A stretch of 64,000 nucleotides of DNA, taken from Halothermothrix sp. Lineage in GTDB: Bacteria; Bacillota; Halanaerobiia; DY22613. Within the stretch, counting starts at the first letter, position 1, and every line of letters starts with the position of its first letter. Shown here piece after piece: positions 19,343 through 28,533 of the stretch. Both the position numbers and the translations under genes were made by a program. The stretch lies in assembly GCA_016841825.1 (NCBI GenBank), contig JAENYK010000007.1, positions 174,846 through 238,845 on the forward strand. The letters are read 5' to 3'. The notes under the pieces were generated by a model, which saw nothing but the letters and a program-made list of their open reading frames with translations, did not search any database and had not been told where the DNA came from.

Positions 19343-20114
19343 CTCCTGTCATCTGCTTAATTTCGGGAACCATCTTTCGGGCAGCATCTATTCCGGCTTG
19401 AATCATCACATCAGCCAGACCGAGATCCATCGCTGGTAGATGGGCGACTTCAGGACGAATAATAATATCTGCATCTATCCAACCTTCCCGACTGATCTCC
19501 CGCATCATAATATCACTTGCCTGAATCATAATCTCAAAAATATTCTTCAACCTGGTTCGACCAATGCTAAATCCCACATCAACAGCGATTACCATGTCCG
19601 CCCCCATCTCTTTGACAAGACTAATAGGAATTCGATCCACCAAAGCTCCATCAACTAACAATCGACCCTCTTTTTTAAATGGTACATAGATGCCCGGAAT
19701 CGAAGAGCTAGCTCTAATAGCTTCTGCGACAGACCCAGACTTTAAGATAACCGGTTCCCCACGTTCAATATCCGTTGCTACTGCCACGAAGGGTATCAGC
19801 AAATCATCAAATGTCTTATCATGGGTAATTACCCGTAAAAAATCTAATAATCTCTTTCCGGCTACTAAACCCCGCCTGGGAAGAGTAAGATCAGTGAGGT
19901 GTTCCCATTTTATATTAGTGGCTAACTTCCTCAAATATTTGAGTTCTTGCCCTAAAGCATAAAGGCCTCCTATTAAACTGCCTGCACTGGTTCCACCAAT
20001 CATATCGATTGGAATTCCTTCTTCTTCAAAGACCTGCAAAACTCCCAGGTGAGCAAAACCTCTGATAGCTCCTGAACTCAAAGCCAATCCAACTTTTGGT
20101 CTTTCATTTACCAA
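19335..20114 (-). CDS. Patatin-like phospholipase (YlbK/RssA family)
   Basis: The 259-residue protein has the patatin Ser-Asp dyad: GGTSAGSLIGG holds the nucleophile (GxSxG) and VDGALVDRIP the Asp. ALSSGAIRGFAHLGVL is the glycine-rich oxyanion loop. No signal peptide is present, so it is cytoplasmic or membrane-peripheral. It forms a pair with the YlbL-type protease, as in Bacillus. Confidence 0.9.
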   Translation of the reverse strand: MVNERPKVGLALSSGAIRGFAHLGVLQVFEEEGIPIDMIGGTSAGSLIGGLYALGQELKYLRKLATNIKWEHLTDLTLPRRGLVAGKRLLDFLRVITHDKTFDDLLIPFVAVATDIERGEPVILKSGSVAEAIRASSSIPGIYVPFKKEGRLLVDGALVDRIPISLVKEMGADMVIAVDVGFSIGRTRLKNIFEIMIQASDIMMREISREGWIDADIIIRPEVAHLPAMDLGLADVMIQAGIDAARKMVPEIKQMTGVG

Positions 20115-20264
20115 ACTATGGTCACCTCTTTACTTTTGTTTTATTTATATTCACAAATTCCTTTAATCATACTTTAATATGACCATAATTTTCTTAATTT
20201 ACTACATATCATCGCGGATTTTTTTAAAAATTTCAAGTCTGTTCCAGATAATTTTCGAAAATGG

Positions 20265-21236
20265 CTAGCGTAACATTTTAAAATAAAATTTTGACTCAAC
20301 CAGATAATCAATAGAGAGATCTGGATCACTATCTTTATAGATAGTTGCTAATTCCTGATATACCTCGGCAATTTCAGCCAAAATTTCTTTGTCCTTTAAT
20401 TCATTAAGAGCTAATTTGAAGAAAAATATAGCAGTATCATATTCTTTCAATGCTTTGTAGTATAAAGCTTTCACAAAAAAATTTCGGGCAATCTCAATAT
20501 GATCCTTATATTCAGTTTCTGATAAGATAAGAGCAGCTTTATCTATATAATCAGAGGCTTTCTCCAGTTGTTCTAATCTAATGTACACTTTTCCCAGCTC
20601 ATTGTAAGTATAAGGAAGATATTCCTGCACATTAAATCGTAAAGCTTCAGAATAACGGGATAAAGCTTTCTGATAATACCCCTTCTCATAATAAACCATT
20701 CCAATATTATGAAGAACCATTGTAATATTCCGAAAATCCAGATCTTTTAGTTTTAAAGCCTTTTCATAATAAAAAATAGCAGTATCATATTTTTCCAACT
20801 GTTGGTAATATCGTGCCTGATGATAATAGACTAAACCAAGGCCCACATATGCTTTAAATTCAGTTCCGGGAACTGGTATATTAAGTAATGTCTGATATTG
20901 TTTAATAGCCTCTTCGTAATCGCCAAGATGTGCCAAAGAAATAGCCTGGATTTCATAAAGATCAACTCTATCCTCCAAACCAAGTAGATCAACATACTGG
21001 GCGACCTTTTTACAATGTTGAATTGCTCTGGAATAATCACCTTTATGATAATAACTATCTGCTCGCTTAATCATTAGTCTGACAAGATGACTCCCACGAT
21101 TCAACAATCGTGCATAGGCAATTGCTTCAGAAAGCATCTCAATACAATCATCGTATCTTCCCAGATCGTAATAACTCATGCTTTCTTCTAATATTTCATT
21201 AAAACGATCCTCCGTTAATGACATCAACGAACTCAC
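20265..21236 (-). CDS. Tetratricopeptide repeat protein
   Basis: The 323-residue protein is almost entirely helical TPR-type repeats, for example YYDLGRYDDCIEMLSEAIAYA, HLGDYEEAIKQYQTLLN, YYEKGYYQKALSRYSEAL and YNELGKVYIRLEQLEKASDYI. There is no signal sequence. It is probably an adaptor or scaffold; the partner cannot be told from sequence. It stands alone between two gaps. Confidence 0.85.
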   Translation of the reverse strand: MSSLMSLTEDRFNEILEESMSYYDLGRYDDCIEMLSEAIAYARLLNRGSHLVRLMIKRADSYYHKGDYSRAIQHCKKVAQYVDLLGLEDRVDLYEIQAISLAHLGDYEEAIKQYQTLLNIPVPGTEFKAYVGLGLVYYHQARYYQQLEKYDTAIFYYEKALKLKDLDFRNITMVLHNIGMVYYEKGYYQKALSRYSEALRFNVQEYLPYTYNELGKVYIRLEQLEKASDYIDKAALILSETEYKDHIEIARNFFVKALYYKALKEYDTAIFFFKLALNELKDKEILAEIAEVYQELATIYKDSDPDLSIDYLVESKFYFKMLR

Positions 21237-21496
21237 CTTCTTTCCTTAGCACATTTTTGCGAACACCTTTTTCTTCATTTTATAACACATTTCAAAATTT
21301 ACTGTTAATCCTTAAAATCTTTGGCATTTTAATTATTCTACAACAATCCCAAAAATCCTGCAAAAACTATTTCAAAAATATTATTGATATTCCATATTAT
21401 TCCTTTATTTTTTTACTTACATCCATTCAGGCAGGATTATTCCAGATAATGCTGAATATATTAGTATAAGCAAATATATCAAAGGAGATGATTCCA

Positions 21497-22693
21497 TTGC
21501 CTACTGCGGTCAATGCACATTCAGAAAAGATTGCTCAGGCCATTAAGTTATTGCCAGAGCATCAACTAGATATGTGGATCACCATATCCAGAGAGACCAT
21601 GCACGGCAAAGATCCAGCTCTAAGCCTTATCTATTCTGGGGATACTGTCTGGTTATCGGCATTTATCATCACTAGAGATGGTGCAAATATAGCCCTTGTT
21701 GGCAATCATGATGCCGACGGAATCCGTCAGAGAGAAGAATTCGCTACTATCCTCAGTTATGATGAAGATTTCCGGCAGCCTTTTTTAGAAATTTTAAATC
21801 AATTTAAACCTGAGCGAATCGGTCTTAACTTCTCTCTGGAGAATCCGGCTGCCGATGGATTAAGCTATGGCTTATGGCTAAAACTACAAAGTCTCTTGCA
21901 AGATACGCCTTATATTCACAGAATATACTCCGCTGCCAGCTTAATCGGCCAGCTACGGGGAATTAAAACACCGGGTGAGATAGACAAGATCATTACATCC
22001 ATCGACTGTGCCCAGGAGATCATAACTGATGTTGGTCACAGGTTAACTCCTGGTCTCAGTGAACTGGATATCAGTATGCTCTTCAAAAAGGGAATGAAAA
22101 TCAAAGAAGTTTCCGCTGCCTGGAGTGCAGACGGATGTCCTGCAGTTAACTGCGGCCCGGAAAGTAGAGTAGGCCATAGTCAACCTTCCCCTGATAGTAT
22201 TTTGCATCAGGGTCATATCGTGCATATAGATTTTGGAGTTATCAAAGACAATTATGCCTCCGACCTTCAGCGAGTCTGGTATCTACCAAAAGAAGGTGAA
22301 GATTCTGTTCCACCCGAAGTAGCAAAAGCTTTTTATGTGGTACGTCAGGCTATCGGTAAATCTGCTGCCTTTATTAAACCTGGAGTTCTGGGATATGAAG
22401 TTGACCATATCGCACGCCAGATGATTATTGACGCTGGATATCCCGAATATAAGCATGCCCTGGGACACGAAGTCGGTCAAAAAGCCCATGATGGAGGTAT
22501 CATCTTAGGCCCTAAATGGCCCCGTTACGAAGGTACTAACAATATACCTTTGCAATCCGGAAACGTTTTCACCCTCGAATTGGGAGTCCCCACCTCTGCA
22601 GGTTATCTTGGTCTAGAAGAGATGATTCTGGTCGAAGATGATGGTTGTAGATTTTTAAGTAAACCACAGGAAGATATCTGGATTATCAAATGA
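21497..22693 (+). CDS. M24 family metallopeptidase (Xaa-Pro aminopeptidase-like)
   Basis: The roughly 398-residue protein has an N-terminal creatinase-like domain and a C-terminal pita-bread fold. Probable metal ligands are in VHIDFGV, YASDLQRV, HALGHEVGQKAHD, TLELGVP and LEEMILVEDD. It is likely to cut peptides before proline, but substrates in this family vary. I favour the TTG at 21497, 8-9 nt after GGAG; the ATG at 21488 overlaps the Shine-Dalgarno. Confidence 0.88.
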   Translation: MPTAVNAHSEKIAQAIKLLPEHQLDMWITISRETMHGKDPALSLIYSGDTVWLSAFIITRDGANIALVGNHDADGIRQREEFATILSYDEDFRQPFLEILNQFKPERIGLNFSLENPAADGLSYGLWLKLQSLLQDTPYIHRIYSAASLIGQLRGIKTPGEIDKIITSIDCAQEIITDVGHRLTPGLSELDISMLFKKGMKIKEVSAAWSADGCPAVNCGPESRVGHSQPSPDSILHQGHIVHIDFGVIKDNYASDLQRVWYLPKEGEDSVPPEVAKAFYVVRQAIGKSAAFIKPGVLGYEVDHIARQMIIDAGYPEYKHALGHEVGQKAHDGGIILGPKWPRYEGTNNIPLQSGNVFTLELGVPTSAGYLGLEEMILVEDDGCRFLSKPQEDIWIIK

Positions 22694-22717
22694 TAGAAAT
22701 ATTTAATTGATTTACAT

Positions 22718-22753
22718 AGCACAGGCTGATTCTTCAAAGATTTAGCCTGTGTT
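22718..22753. terminator. Bidirectional hairpin between convergent genes
   Basis: CACAGGCT/AGCCTGTG forms an 8-bp perfect stem between the convergent M24 and methyltransferase genes. The T-tracts are weak on both sides. Confidence 0.55.
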
Positions 22754-22756
22754 AAC

Positions 22757-23488
22757 TTAATCTCGAAAAGCTACTCCAATCAGTGGTCTGGAATTATTCG
22801 GATCATATTCTGCTCCCTGAAAACTACCCATTAATGCTAACTTCGTAAAACCAACAGTGGTTAACAACATTTTTATCTCCACAGAATGCAGAGGATATAA
22901 AGCGATAGAATGCCTGGACTCTTCTCCATCCTTAACCACTAATCTGGTATTAAAATAAATCAAATTAGTGTTCTGATCATATTGATAATCCCGATAAAAA
23001 GTAACTCCCTTCTCATGATTATCGATCACCGGTAAACTGGTAATCTTCTGACTTATTATTCGATCATAGTTGACGATTTGAAAAATAAAACAACCACCTG
23101 AGTTCAAAAGATTATATATCTGGTTAAAGAAATTTCTTATCTCTAGTAAGCGGGTTAGATGAACAATTGTGTTTCCAAAACAGCTAATCCCGGCAAAATT
23201 ACCTGCAAACACCTGACCTAATTCTCGCATATCACCAACCCGAAAGTCAATCTCAACTTCTTCATGTTTCGCTCTTTGACGGGCTTCTGCGATCATCTCT
23301 TCACTTAAGTCTACTCCGCTAAGCTGATACCCATCTTTCGCCAGATTAATCGCCATCTCTCCAGTGCTGCAGCCGACATCCAACATGCTCGCACCCAGAG
23401 GAATATACTTCTTAATTAACGCCAGTTTATGGACTGTCAGTGGAAAGATATCTTCATAATATTTGCTTAAATCCTGGTAAAATTTCAT
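22757..23488 (-). CDS. Class I SAM-dependent methyltransferase
   Basis: The 243-residue protein has the SAM-binding motif MLDVGCSTGEMAINLA (about 35-50), the acidic loop LSGVDLSEEMI, and GDMRELG followed by GISCFGNTIVHL. It is a Methyltransf_25-type small-molecule or unknown-substrate enzyme. The neighbours do not reveal its substrate. Confidence 0.88.
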   Translation of the reverse strand: MKFYQDLSKYYEDIFPLTVHKLALIKKYIPLGASMLDVGCSTGEMAINLAKDGYQLSGVDLSEEMIAEARQRAKHEEVEIDFRVGDMRELGQVFAGNFAGISCFGNTIVHLTRLLEIRNFFNQIYNLLNSGGCFIFQIVNYDRIISQKITSLPVIDNHEKGVTFYRDYQYDQNTNLIYFNTRLVVKDGEESRHSIALYPLHSVEIKMLLTTVGFTKLALMGSFQGAEYDPNNSRPLIGVAFRD

Positions 23489-23562
23489 TCGATTAAACCT
23501 CCTTTATTAGCTTAGCATATCCATTTTCGTGCGATAATTCTTAAGAAAAAGTTAGCAATATG

Positions 23563-23593
23563 AAAAAAGCAAACCCATCAAAATGGTGGGTTT
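23563..23593 (-). terminator. Terminator after the M30-like lipoprotein gene
   Basis: On the minus strand AAACCCACCA/TGATGGGTTT forms a 10-bp stem with one mismatch, followed by GCTTTTTTC. Confidence 0.8.
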
Positions 23594-23616
23594 GGACTGA
23601 GATTGATTAATTTATT

Positions 23617-25107
23617 TTATCTAAAAGTAATGACTGATACATTGATGGAAGGAATAGAACTCCCATCATAAGAGGAGATATTAAACCAGAGATCGGTATC
23701 TTCCTCATCAATCAGATAATACTGTACCCCTCCCCCCCTAATTTGTAGGGTATCTAATAATGATAGTTTTTTGTAGACAGGAGCACTTGCCAGACTTAAT
23801 TTAAGATAACGATAATCATCATCTGGAATATTAGCAAATCGATCAATCATATTGGCTGTCATCCAGTTTTGCACGATCTCGTCAAAACTTACGCCGACTA
23901 CTCTACTAATCTCATCTTCAATCTTCCGGTCGGCATGGATGATCTTCGAGATAATATCCAGATTATCATAGTGGTCATACAGATAGTATGCGAACAATCC
24001 GGCAGAGCCATAGTTGGAGTATTCCCGATCATACTCCCAATCCCGAAGACCATCACGGGCTGGATTTGCAAAATAACCACGATTCTGATCATAAATTCGC
24101 CAATCATTATTCAACTGCAAATAGCATGTGAGAGTAGAAGCCAAAACTGACAAACCCTCATTAATCCAGAGATCATCGTAGGCAAAACGCGAGCTGGAAG
24201 CTTGAAGTTTTGCACTATAAAATAACAGATGTTGGAATTCATGAGCAATATTACTATAAATTTTAGTCATCTGATTTTGTGCCAAAACATTCGCATTGAG
24301 ATAGATCATATCCTGATTATTAGAATAAGAGAGATCTTTATAATTAGTCTCATCAAAATAGCCAATTAAATCTATAGGAGAACCATAATATGTTAGTGGT
24401 GTAATTAGCAGAGTAACTTTACCATCCCCATCCTTATCATAAGGCACACCAAATCCATAATCCTTTAAAAGATCATAAATTCGGATTTCAAATTCAGCCA
24501 ATATCTTATCTACTTGAGTAGAGTTAACATCCACTGCGTTAACATCCACATATATTTGCATTCTGGGACCTGTTTTAGCTTCATATGCTGTAACTTGTGA
24601 ATAGACATTTCCACTATAGGTTTTTTTACAAACCCAGAAAAGTCTCTCACCTGCTTGAAGTCCCTGGAGATTCATCAACTCAGCCTGTTCCTCAGATTTA
24701 ATCATCCCGGCATCTCCGGTATAGGCAAAATAGTCGTTAGATGAACTCTTCACCGACAAATCTTCAGCTTCATCCAATCCGATCTGACCACTGTTCTGAC
24801 TTTGCCCTGCCGCATTAGCTGTGCTAAACTTATCTAACGAAATACTTAGTTTATAATTCTCCCTATTTCCGATTGGTGAGAGTGCTACAATCGCCTTGCG
24901 ATCACCAGACAAATCAGGTAATTCAAAGCCTGGGTTATGCGGATAAACTATAAAAGTATCAATATCCACTACACTTCCCGTTAAACCTGGAGTATTTGGA
25001 TTAATATTTATTGGACTCAATTCACCTAACCAGGCAAGACATCCCGATAAAGAGACTGTCAAAATTCCCATCCAGACAAGTAACATTAGCTTTTTATGTA
25101 TTCTCAT
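23617..25107 (-). CDS. Secreted lipoprotein with M30 (hyicolysin)-like zinc metallopeptidase domain
   Basis: The 496-residue protein starts with a lipoprotein signal (lipobox LSGC at about 20-23). After about 150 residues it has the zinc motif in NIAHEFQHLLFYSAK (HExxH) and a downstream WINEGLSVLAS, whose Glu is the likely third ligand, matching M30-type peptidases. It is probably attached outside the cytoplasmic membrane and acts on extracellular protein. The C-terminal ~80 residues look like a beta-sandwich (WFNISSYDGSSIPSINVSVITF). It is a single gene with its own terminator. Confidence 0.8.
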   Translation of the reverse strand: MRIHKKLMLLVWMGILTVSLSGCLAWLGELSPININPNTPGLTGSVVDIDTFIVYPHNPGFELPDLSGDRKAIVALSPIGNRENYKLSISLDKFSTANAAGQSQNSGQIGLDEAEDLSVKSSSNDYFAYTGDAGMIKSEEQAELMNLQGLQAGERLFWVCKKTYSGNVYSQVTAYEAKTGPRMQIYVDVNAVDVNSTQVDKILAEFEIRIYDLLKDYGFGVPYDKDGDGKVTLLITPLTYYGSPIDLIGYFDETNYKDLSYSNNQDMIYLNANVLAQNQMTKIYSNIAHEFQHLLFYSAKLQASSSRFAYDDLWINEGLSVLASTLTCYLQLNNDWRIYDQNRGYFANPARDGLRDWEYDREYSNYGSAGLFAYYLYDHYDNLDIISKIIHADRKIEDEISRVVGVSFDEIVQNWMTANMIDRFANIPDDDYRYLKLSLASAPVYKKLSLLDTLQIRGGGVQYYLIDEEDTDLWFNISSYDGSSIPSINVSVITFR

Positions 25108-25354
25108 TGTAAACTGCCGCCTTCTCTATCGACCAGTCAGTGAGCATATATACCTCAACTAGACAGTCAATACTGATGACGACTTACACCTACCTTTCTT
25201 AAATATAATTAAAATATAATATAGAAAAAGAACTTCTCCCTGTCAGAGTAATTCTTGTTGCTAATCTTATATTTATATTTATCTGTCGCCCAGAAAAATC
25301 CTTCATTTTAATGTAAATTTATTCTTTCATAACTCGCAAATCTCCAAATTCACC
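25108..25354. other. Divergent intergenic region
   Basis: A/T-rich region between the M30-like gene and the riboswitch promoter. It must contain the minus-strand promoter of the lipoprotein gene. I see no gene or strong structure. Confidence 0.35.
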
Positions 25355-25383
25355 TTGACAGATTTAACATTTTTCAGTAAAAT
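25355..25383 (+). promoter_or_regulatory. Sigma-A promoter of the riboswitch-ATPase transcript
   Basis: TTGACA and TAAAAT are spaced by 17 bp, placing the transcript start near 25390, about 20 nt before the riboswitch aptamer. Confidence 0.82.
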
Positions 25384-25407
25384 GATCTTAAGAAACTTAT
25401 TTTACTC

Positions 25408-25505
25408 ATTAAAGGGGAGTAGCTACTACGATGAGGATCAACATTTCGGCAGTAATCTGCCTGGTCCTCGTCCTTTGGTAAATTACCCAAAGAGCAAGAC
25501 CTTTA
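25408..25505 (+). ncRNA. yybP-ykoY (Mn2+) riboswitch aptamer
   Basis: The sequence has the conserved parts of this class in order: AAAGGGGAGTAGC at 25411, ATCAACATTTCGG near 25437, CCTGGTCCTCGTCCTTTGG, then ACCCAAAGAGCAAGACCTTT. The 5' AAAGG and 3' CCTTT close helix P1. The CCTTT is also the left arm of a terminator, so metal binding that stabilises P1 should prevent termination and switch the gene on. The cargo gene is a P-type cation ATPase, as for yoaB of Lactococcus. Confidence 0.9.
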
Positions 25506-25539
25506 ACGCTAGTCTTTTATCGCGTTGAAGGTTTTTTTA
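25500..25539 (+). terminator. Riboswitch expression-platform terminator
   Basis: CCTTTAACGC/GCGTTGAAGG forms a 10-bp stem with one G-U pair, followed by seven T. The left arm overlaps the 3' strand of riboswitch P1, so the two structures exclude each other. Confidence 0.88.
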
Positions 25540-25599
25540 TTTTCTCAAGTACTAACTTGTGAATTGAATGGAGAATATGCAAAGCATTCATAATAATGG

Positions 25600-25720
25600 G
25601 TATAATATAGGCTAAGAATCGGTAGCTGTTTATACTTGGTTTAACGACTTAAGAAGGGACTTGTGCTGCACTCTCCACCGATGGAGGCCAGAAGACTATC
25701 CTGCTGAAATATCGATATAA
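25600..25720 (+). repeat. Dispersed structured repeat, copy B
   Basis: Second copy, in the ATPase leader between the riboswitch terminator and the start codon. The 5' hairpin is GTATAA/TTATAC. It then shows TTTAACGACTT, GGGACTTGT, a CTCC/GGAG stem, and ends CTGAAATATCGATA. It lacks the central 20-30 nt of copies A and C. Confidence 0.65.
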
Positions 25721-25769
25721 TTATTCCACATTAAAATAATTACGTACATAAAAAGGAGGTTTACTAATT

Positions 25770-28457
25770 TTGAACTGGTATCAGCTTGAATCAAAACAGG
25801 TTGCAAAAGAATTGAACACCGATTTAAAAAATGGGTTATCCAATAACCTGGTAAAAATGCGTCAGGAAGAATATGGTTTTAATGAACTAATAGGCAAAGA
25901 AGGACGAAGTATCTGGGATATGATAATCGCCCAATTCAAAGATTTTCTGATCATCATTCTGATCGCCTCCAGTATAATCTCCATACTAGTGGGTGAAGTT
26001 ACAGATGCAATCGTTATCCTGATTATCGTTGTTTTAAATGCTGTTTTAGGGGTATCCCAGGAAAATAGAGCCAATAAGGCTCTGGAAGCGCTAAAACAAA
26101 TGGCCTCACCTCAAGCCAAAGTAATTCGCGATGGTAAAATTCTTCAGGTTCCTTCAAAAGAACTGGTTCCCGGAGACCTGGTTATCTTAGAGACCGGAGA
26201 TTATATACCAGCAGACTTACGCTTAGTAGAAAGTGTCAATCTTAAGATTGAAGAAGCATCACTCACAGGTGAATCGGTAGCGGTGGAAAAAAATGCTGAT
26301 GAGATTCTGGATGGTGAAGTCTCTATCGGTGACCGCCATAATCTCGGATTTATGGGAACAATTATTACATACGGTCGCGGGAAAGGAATTGTCGTCAATA
26401 CCGGGATGAAAACCGAAATTGGGCAGATTGCCGAAATGTTAGAATCTTATGAGGAAGGCGATACCCCTCTACAACGGAAATTAGCTGACTTCGGCAAATT
26501 ATTAGGTTATGTTGCTATGGGGGTTGTTGTTTTAGTATTTATTCTGGGATTGATCAGAAATGAACCCATTCTGGATATGTTTATGACCTCAATCAGCCTG
26601 GCAGTAGCTGCCATTCCGGAGGGGCTGCCGGCTATCGTAACCATTGTTCTGGCTCTGGGAATGAAGCGAATGATTCAACGTCACGCCATCGTCAAAAGAC
26701 TCCATGCTGTAGAATCTTTAGGAAGTGTGACCATCATCTGCTCCGATAAGACCGGTACACTGACCAGGAACGAAATGACTGTAGTATCTACCTACACTGG
26801 ACATAAAACCTATACCGTAACTGGTAAAGGCTATGCACCTGAAGGTGAATTTTACTTTAAAGATGAAATAATTAACCCCCAGGAAAATCCCGATCTTTCA
26901 ATATTGTTAAAGATGTGTGCTTTAAACAATGACTCGAAACTTGATAAAAATAAAGAAAAGGGAGATGAAGATGCCTGGAAACTGATTGGTGACCCTACAG
27001 AAGGTTCATTACTGGTAGCCGCCCTGAAAGCCGGGTACTCTCTCGAGAAACTTCATAATATCCATCCCCGGTTGCAGGAGATTCCTTTTGATTCTGAACG
27101 TAAACGGATGACCACGTTTCATAATAACCCAGAAAATAAGAACTTTTATGCTTTTGTCAAGGGGGCTCCTGATGTCACCCTGGCATTGTGTACCAGGATG
27201 TATAAACATGGAACGATAACTACAATTACTGATACAGATAAAAAAGGTATTATGAAAGCCAATTCCGATATGGCTAAACAATCTTTACGTGTTCTGGCGC
27301 TTGCCTTTCGAGAGATTGATGAGATTCCTAAAAATCCAACCCCGGGTGAAATAGAAAATGACCTAATATTTGTCGGTTTGATGGGAATGATTGATCCTGC
27401 CCGACCCGAAGCTGTTGAAGCTATTGCCACCTGTAAATCTGCTGGTATCCGTCCGATCATGATCACAGGTGATTATCAGACCACCGCCGTAGCTATTGCC
27501 AAAGAGTTAGGCATTATCGAAAGTGAAACAGCTTCGATGACAGGTGCAGAATTAGATAAAATTTCAGATGAAGAACTGACCAAAGCAGTGCAAAAAGTCA
27601 GTGTTTTTGCCAGAGTCTCCCCACAACATAAAGTAAAAATTGTTGAAGCCTTGAAAGCTAATGGAGAGATCGTCTCCATGACTGGCGACGGTGTTAATGA
27701 TGCTCCTGCCCTGAAACGTGCCGATATTGGTGTAGCTATGGGGATTACTGGTACAGATGTAGCAAAAGAAACTGCTGAGATGATTCTAACTGATGATAAT
27801 TTTGCCAGTATTGTCTCTGCAGTGGAAGAAGGTCGAGTCATCTACAGTAACATCAGAAAATTTATCTTCTTCCTCCTATCCTGTAACGTTGCTGAACTGA
27901 TGATCATCTTTCTGGCTATGGTCTTGAATATGCCAATACCTTTAGAACCAATTCAGATATTGTGGTTGAATCTGGTAACAGATGCGTTCCCAGCGCTGGC
28001 CCTGGGAATGGAACCTGCTGAACCTGGATTGATGAAAGAAAAACCTCGTGATCCTCAAGAGTCAATTATTAATCGGAAGATGCGTTGGGGAATCATTATC
28101 CAGAGTCTGGCGATGACGTTTGCTGTATTGGGAATCTTCTGGGTGATCTACCGGCAAACTGGCGATGTACACACAGCCCGTAACTATGCCTTCGTTACTC
28201 TGATTACCAGCGAATTATTGCGTGCCTATACTGCACGTTCAGAAGATATCTCTATCTTTAGACTGGGCTTTTTGACTAACAAATTTGTCATTGGTGGCAC
28301 ACTCTTCTCCTTCGCCTTAGTATTGATGGTAATGTATATACCATTCTTCCAGCCTATATTTGGTACAATCGCATTGGGCCTAAATGAGTGGATACGGGTA
28401 TTAATGTACGCTATCGTTCCATCAGTTGTCGCAGAGATAACAAAACTTTTTCATTAA
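25770..28457 (+). CDS. P-type (P2A-like) divalent cation-transporting ATPase, probable Mn2+/Ca2+ exporter
   Basis: The 895-residue protein has the full P-type order: cation-transporter N domain, actuator motif TGES (in SLTGESVAV), phosphorylation motif CSDKTGTLTRNE, and hinge GDGVNDAPALKRAD. Membrane ligands of the SERCA/PMR1 type are present: PEGL in M4, CNVAELM in M5 and NLVTDAFPAL in M6. These suit Ca2+ or Mn2+. The Mn2+ riboswitch upstream makes Mn2+ efflux the best guess. The start is TTG, with AAAGGAGG 10 nt upstream. A strong terminator follows. Confidence 0.93.
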   Translation: MNWYQLESKQVAKELNTDLKNGLSNNLVKMRQEEYGFNELIGKEGRSIWDMIIAQFKDFLIIILIASSIISILVGEVTDAIVILIIVVLNAVLGVSQENRANKALEALKQMASPQAKVIRDGKILQVPSKELVPGDLVILETGDYIPADLRLVESVNLKIEEASLTGESVAVEKNADEILDGEVSIGDRHNLGFMGTIITYGRGKGIVVNTGMKTEIGQIAEMLESYEEGDTPLQRKLADFGKLLGYVAMGVVVLVFILGLIRNEPILDMFMTSISLAVAAIPEGLPAIVTIVLALGMKRMIQRHAIVKRLHAVESLGSVTIICSDKTGTLTRNEMTVVSTYTGHKTYTVTGKGYAPEGEFYFKDEIINPQENPDLSILLKMCALNNDSKLDKNKEKGDEDAWKLIGDPTEGSLLVAALKAGYSLEKLHNIHPRLQEIPFDSERKRMTTFHNNPENKNFYAFVKGAPDVTLALCTRMYKHGTITTITDTDKKGIMKANSDMAKQSLRVLALAFREIDEIPKNPTPGEIENDLIFVGLMGMIDPARPEAVEAIATCKSAGIRPIMITGDYQTTAVAIAKELGIIESETASMTGAELDKISDEELTKAVQKVSVFARVSPQHKVKIVEALKANGEIVSMTGDGVNDAPALKRADIGVAMGITGTDVAKETAEMILTDDNFASIVSAVEEGRVIYSNIRKFIFFLLSCNVAELMIIFLAMVLNMPIPLEPIQILWLNLVTDAFPALALGMEPAEPGLMKEKPRDPQESIINRKMRWGIIIQSLAMTFAVLGIFWVIYRQTGDVHTARNYAFVTLITSELLRAYTARSEDISIFRLGFLTNKFVIGGTLFSFALVLMVMYIPFFQPIFGTIALGLNEWIRVLMYAIVPSVVAEITKLFH

Positions 28458-28476
28458 TATAATTAGAAATGTTAGA

Positions 28477-28522
28477 AGTAGCCCGACTTTAGCTAGTTTG
28501 CTAAAGTTGGGCTACTTTTTTT
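28477..28522 (+). terminator. Terminator of the ATPase gene
   Basis: A 17-bp stem AGTAGCCCGACTTTAGC/GCTAAAGTTGGGCTACT with one G-T pair is followed by six T. The hairpin may also serve the convergent esterase gene. Confidence 0.92.
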
Positions 28523-28533
28523 AGAATCGTCTC

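Noticed and set aside
18299-21236. YlbK/YlbL/TPR run as a new defence or signalling system
   Set aside because: Patatin plus PDZ-Lon-like protease next to ylbM is an ordinary Firmicute housekeeping arrangement.
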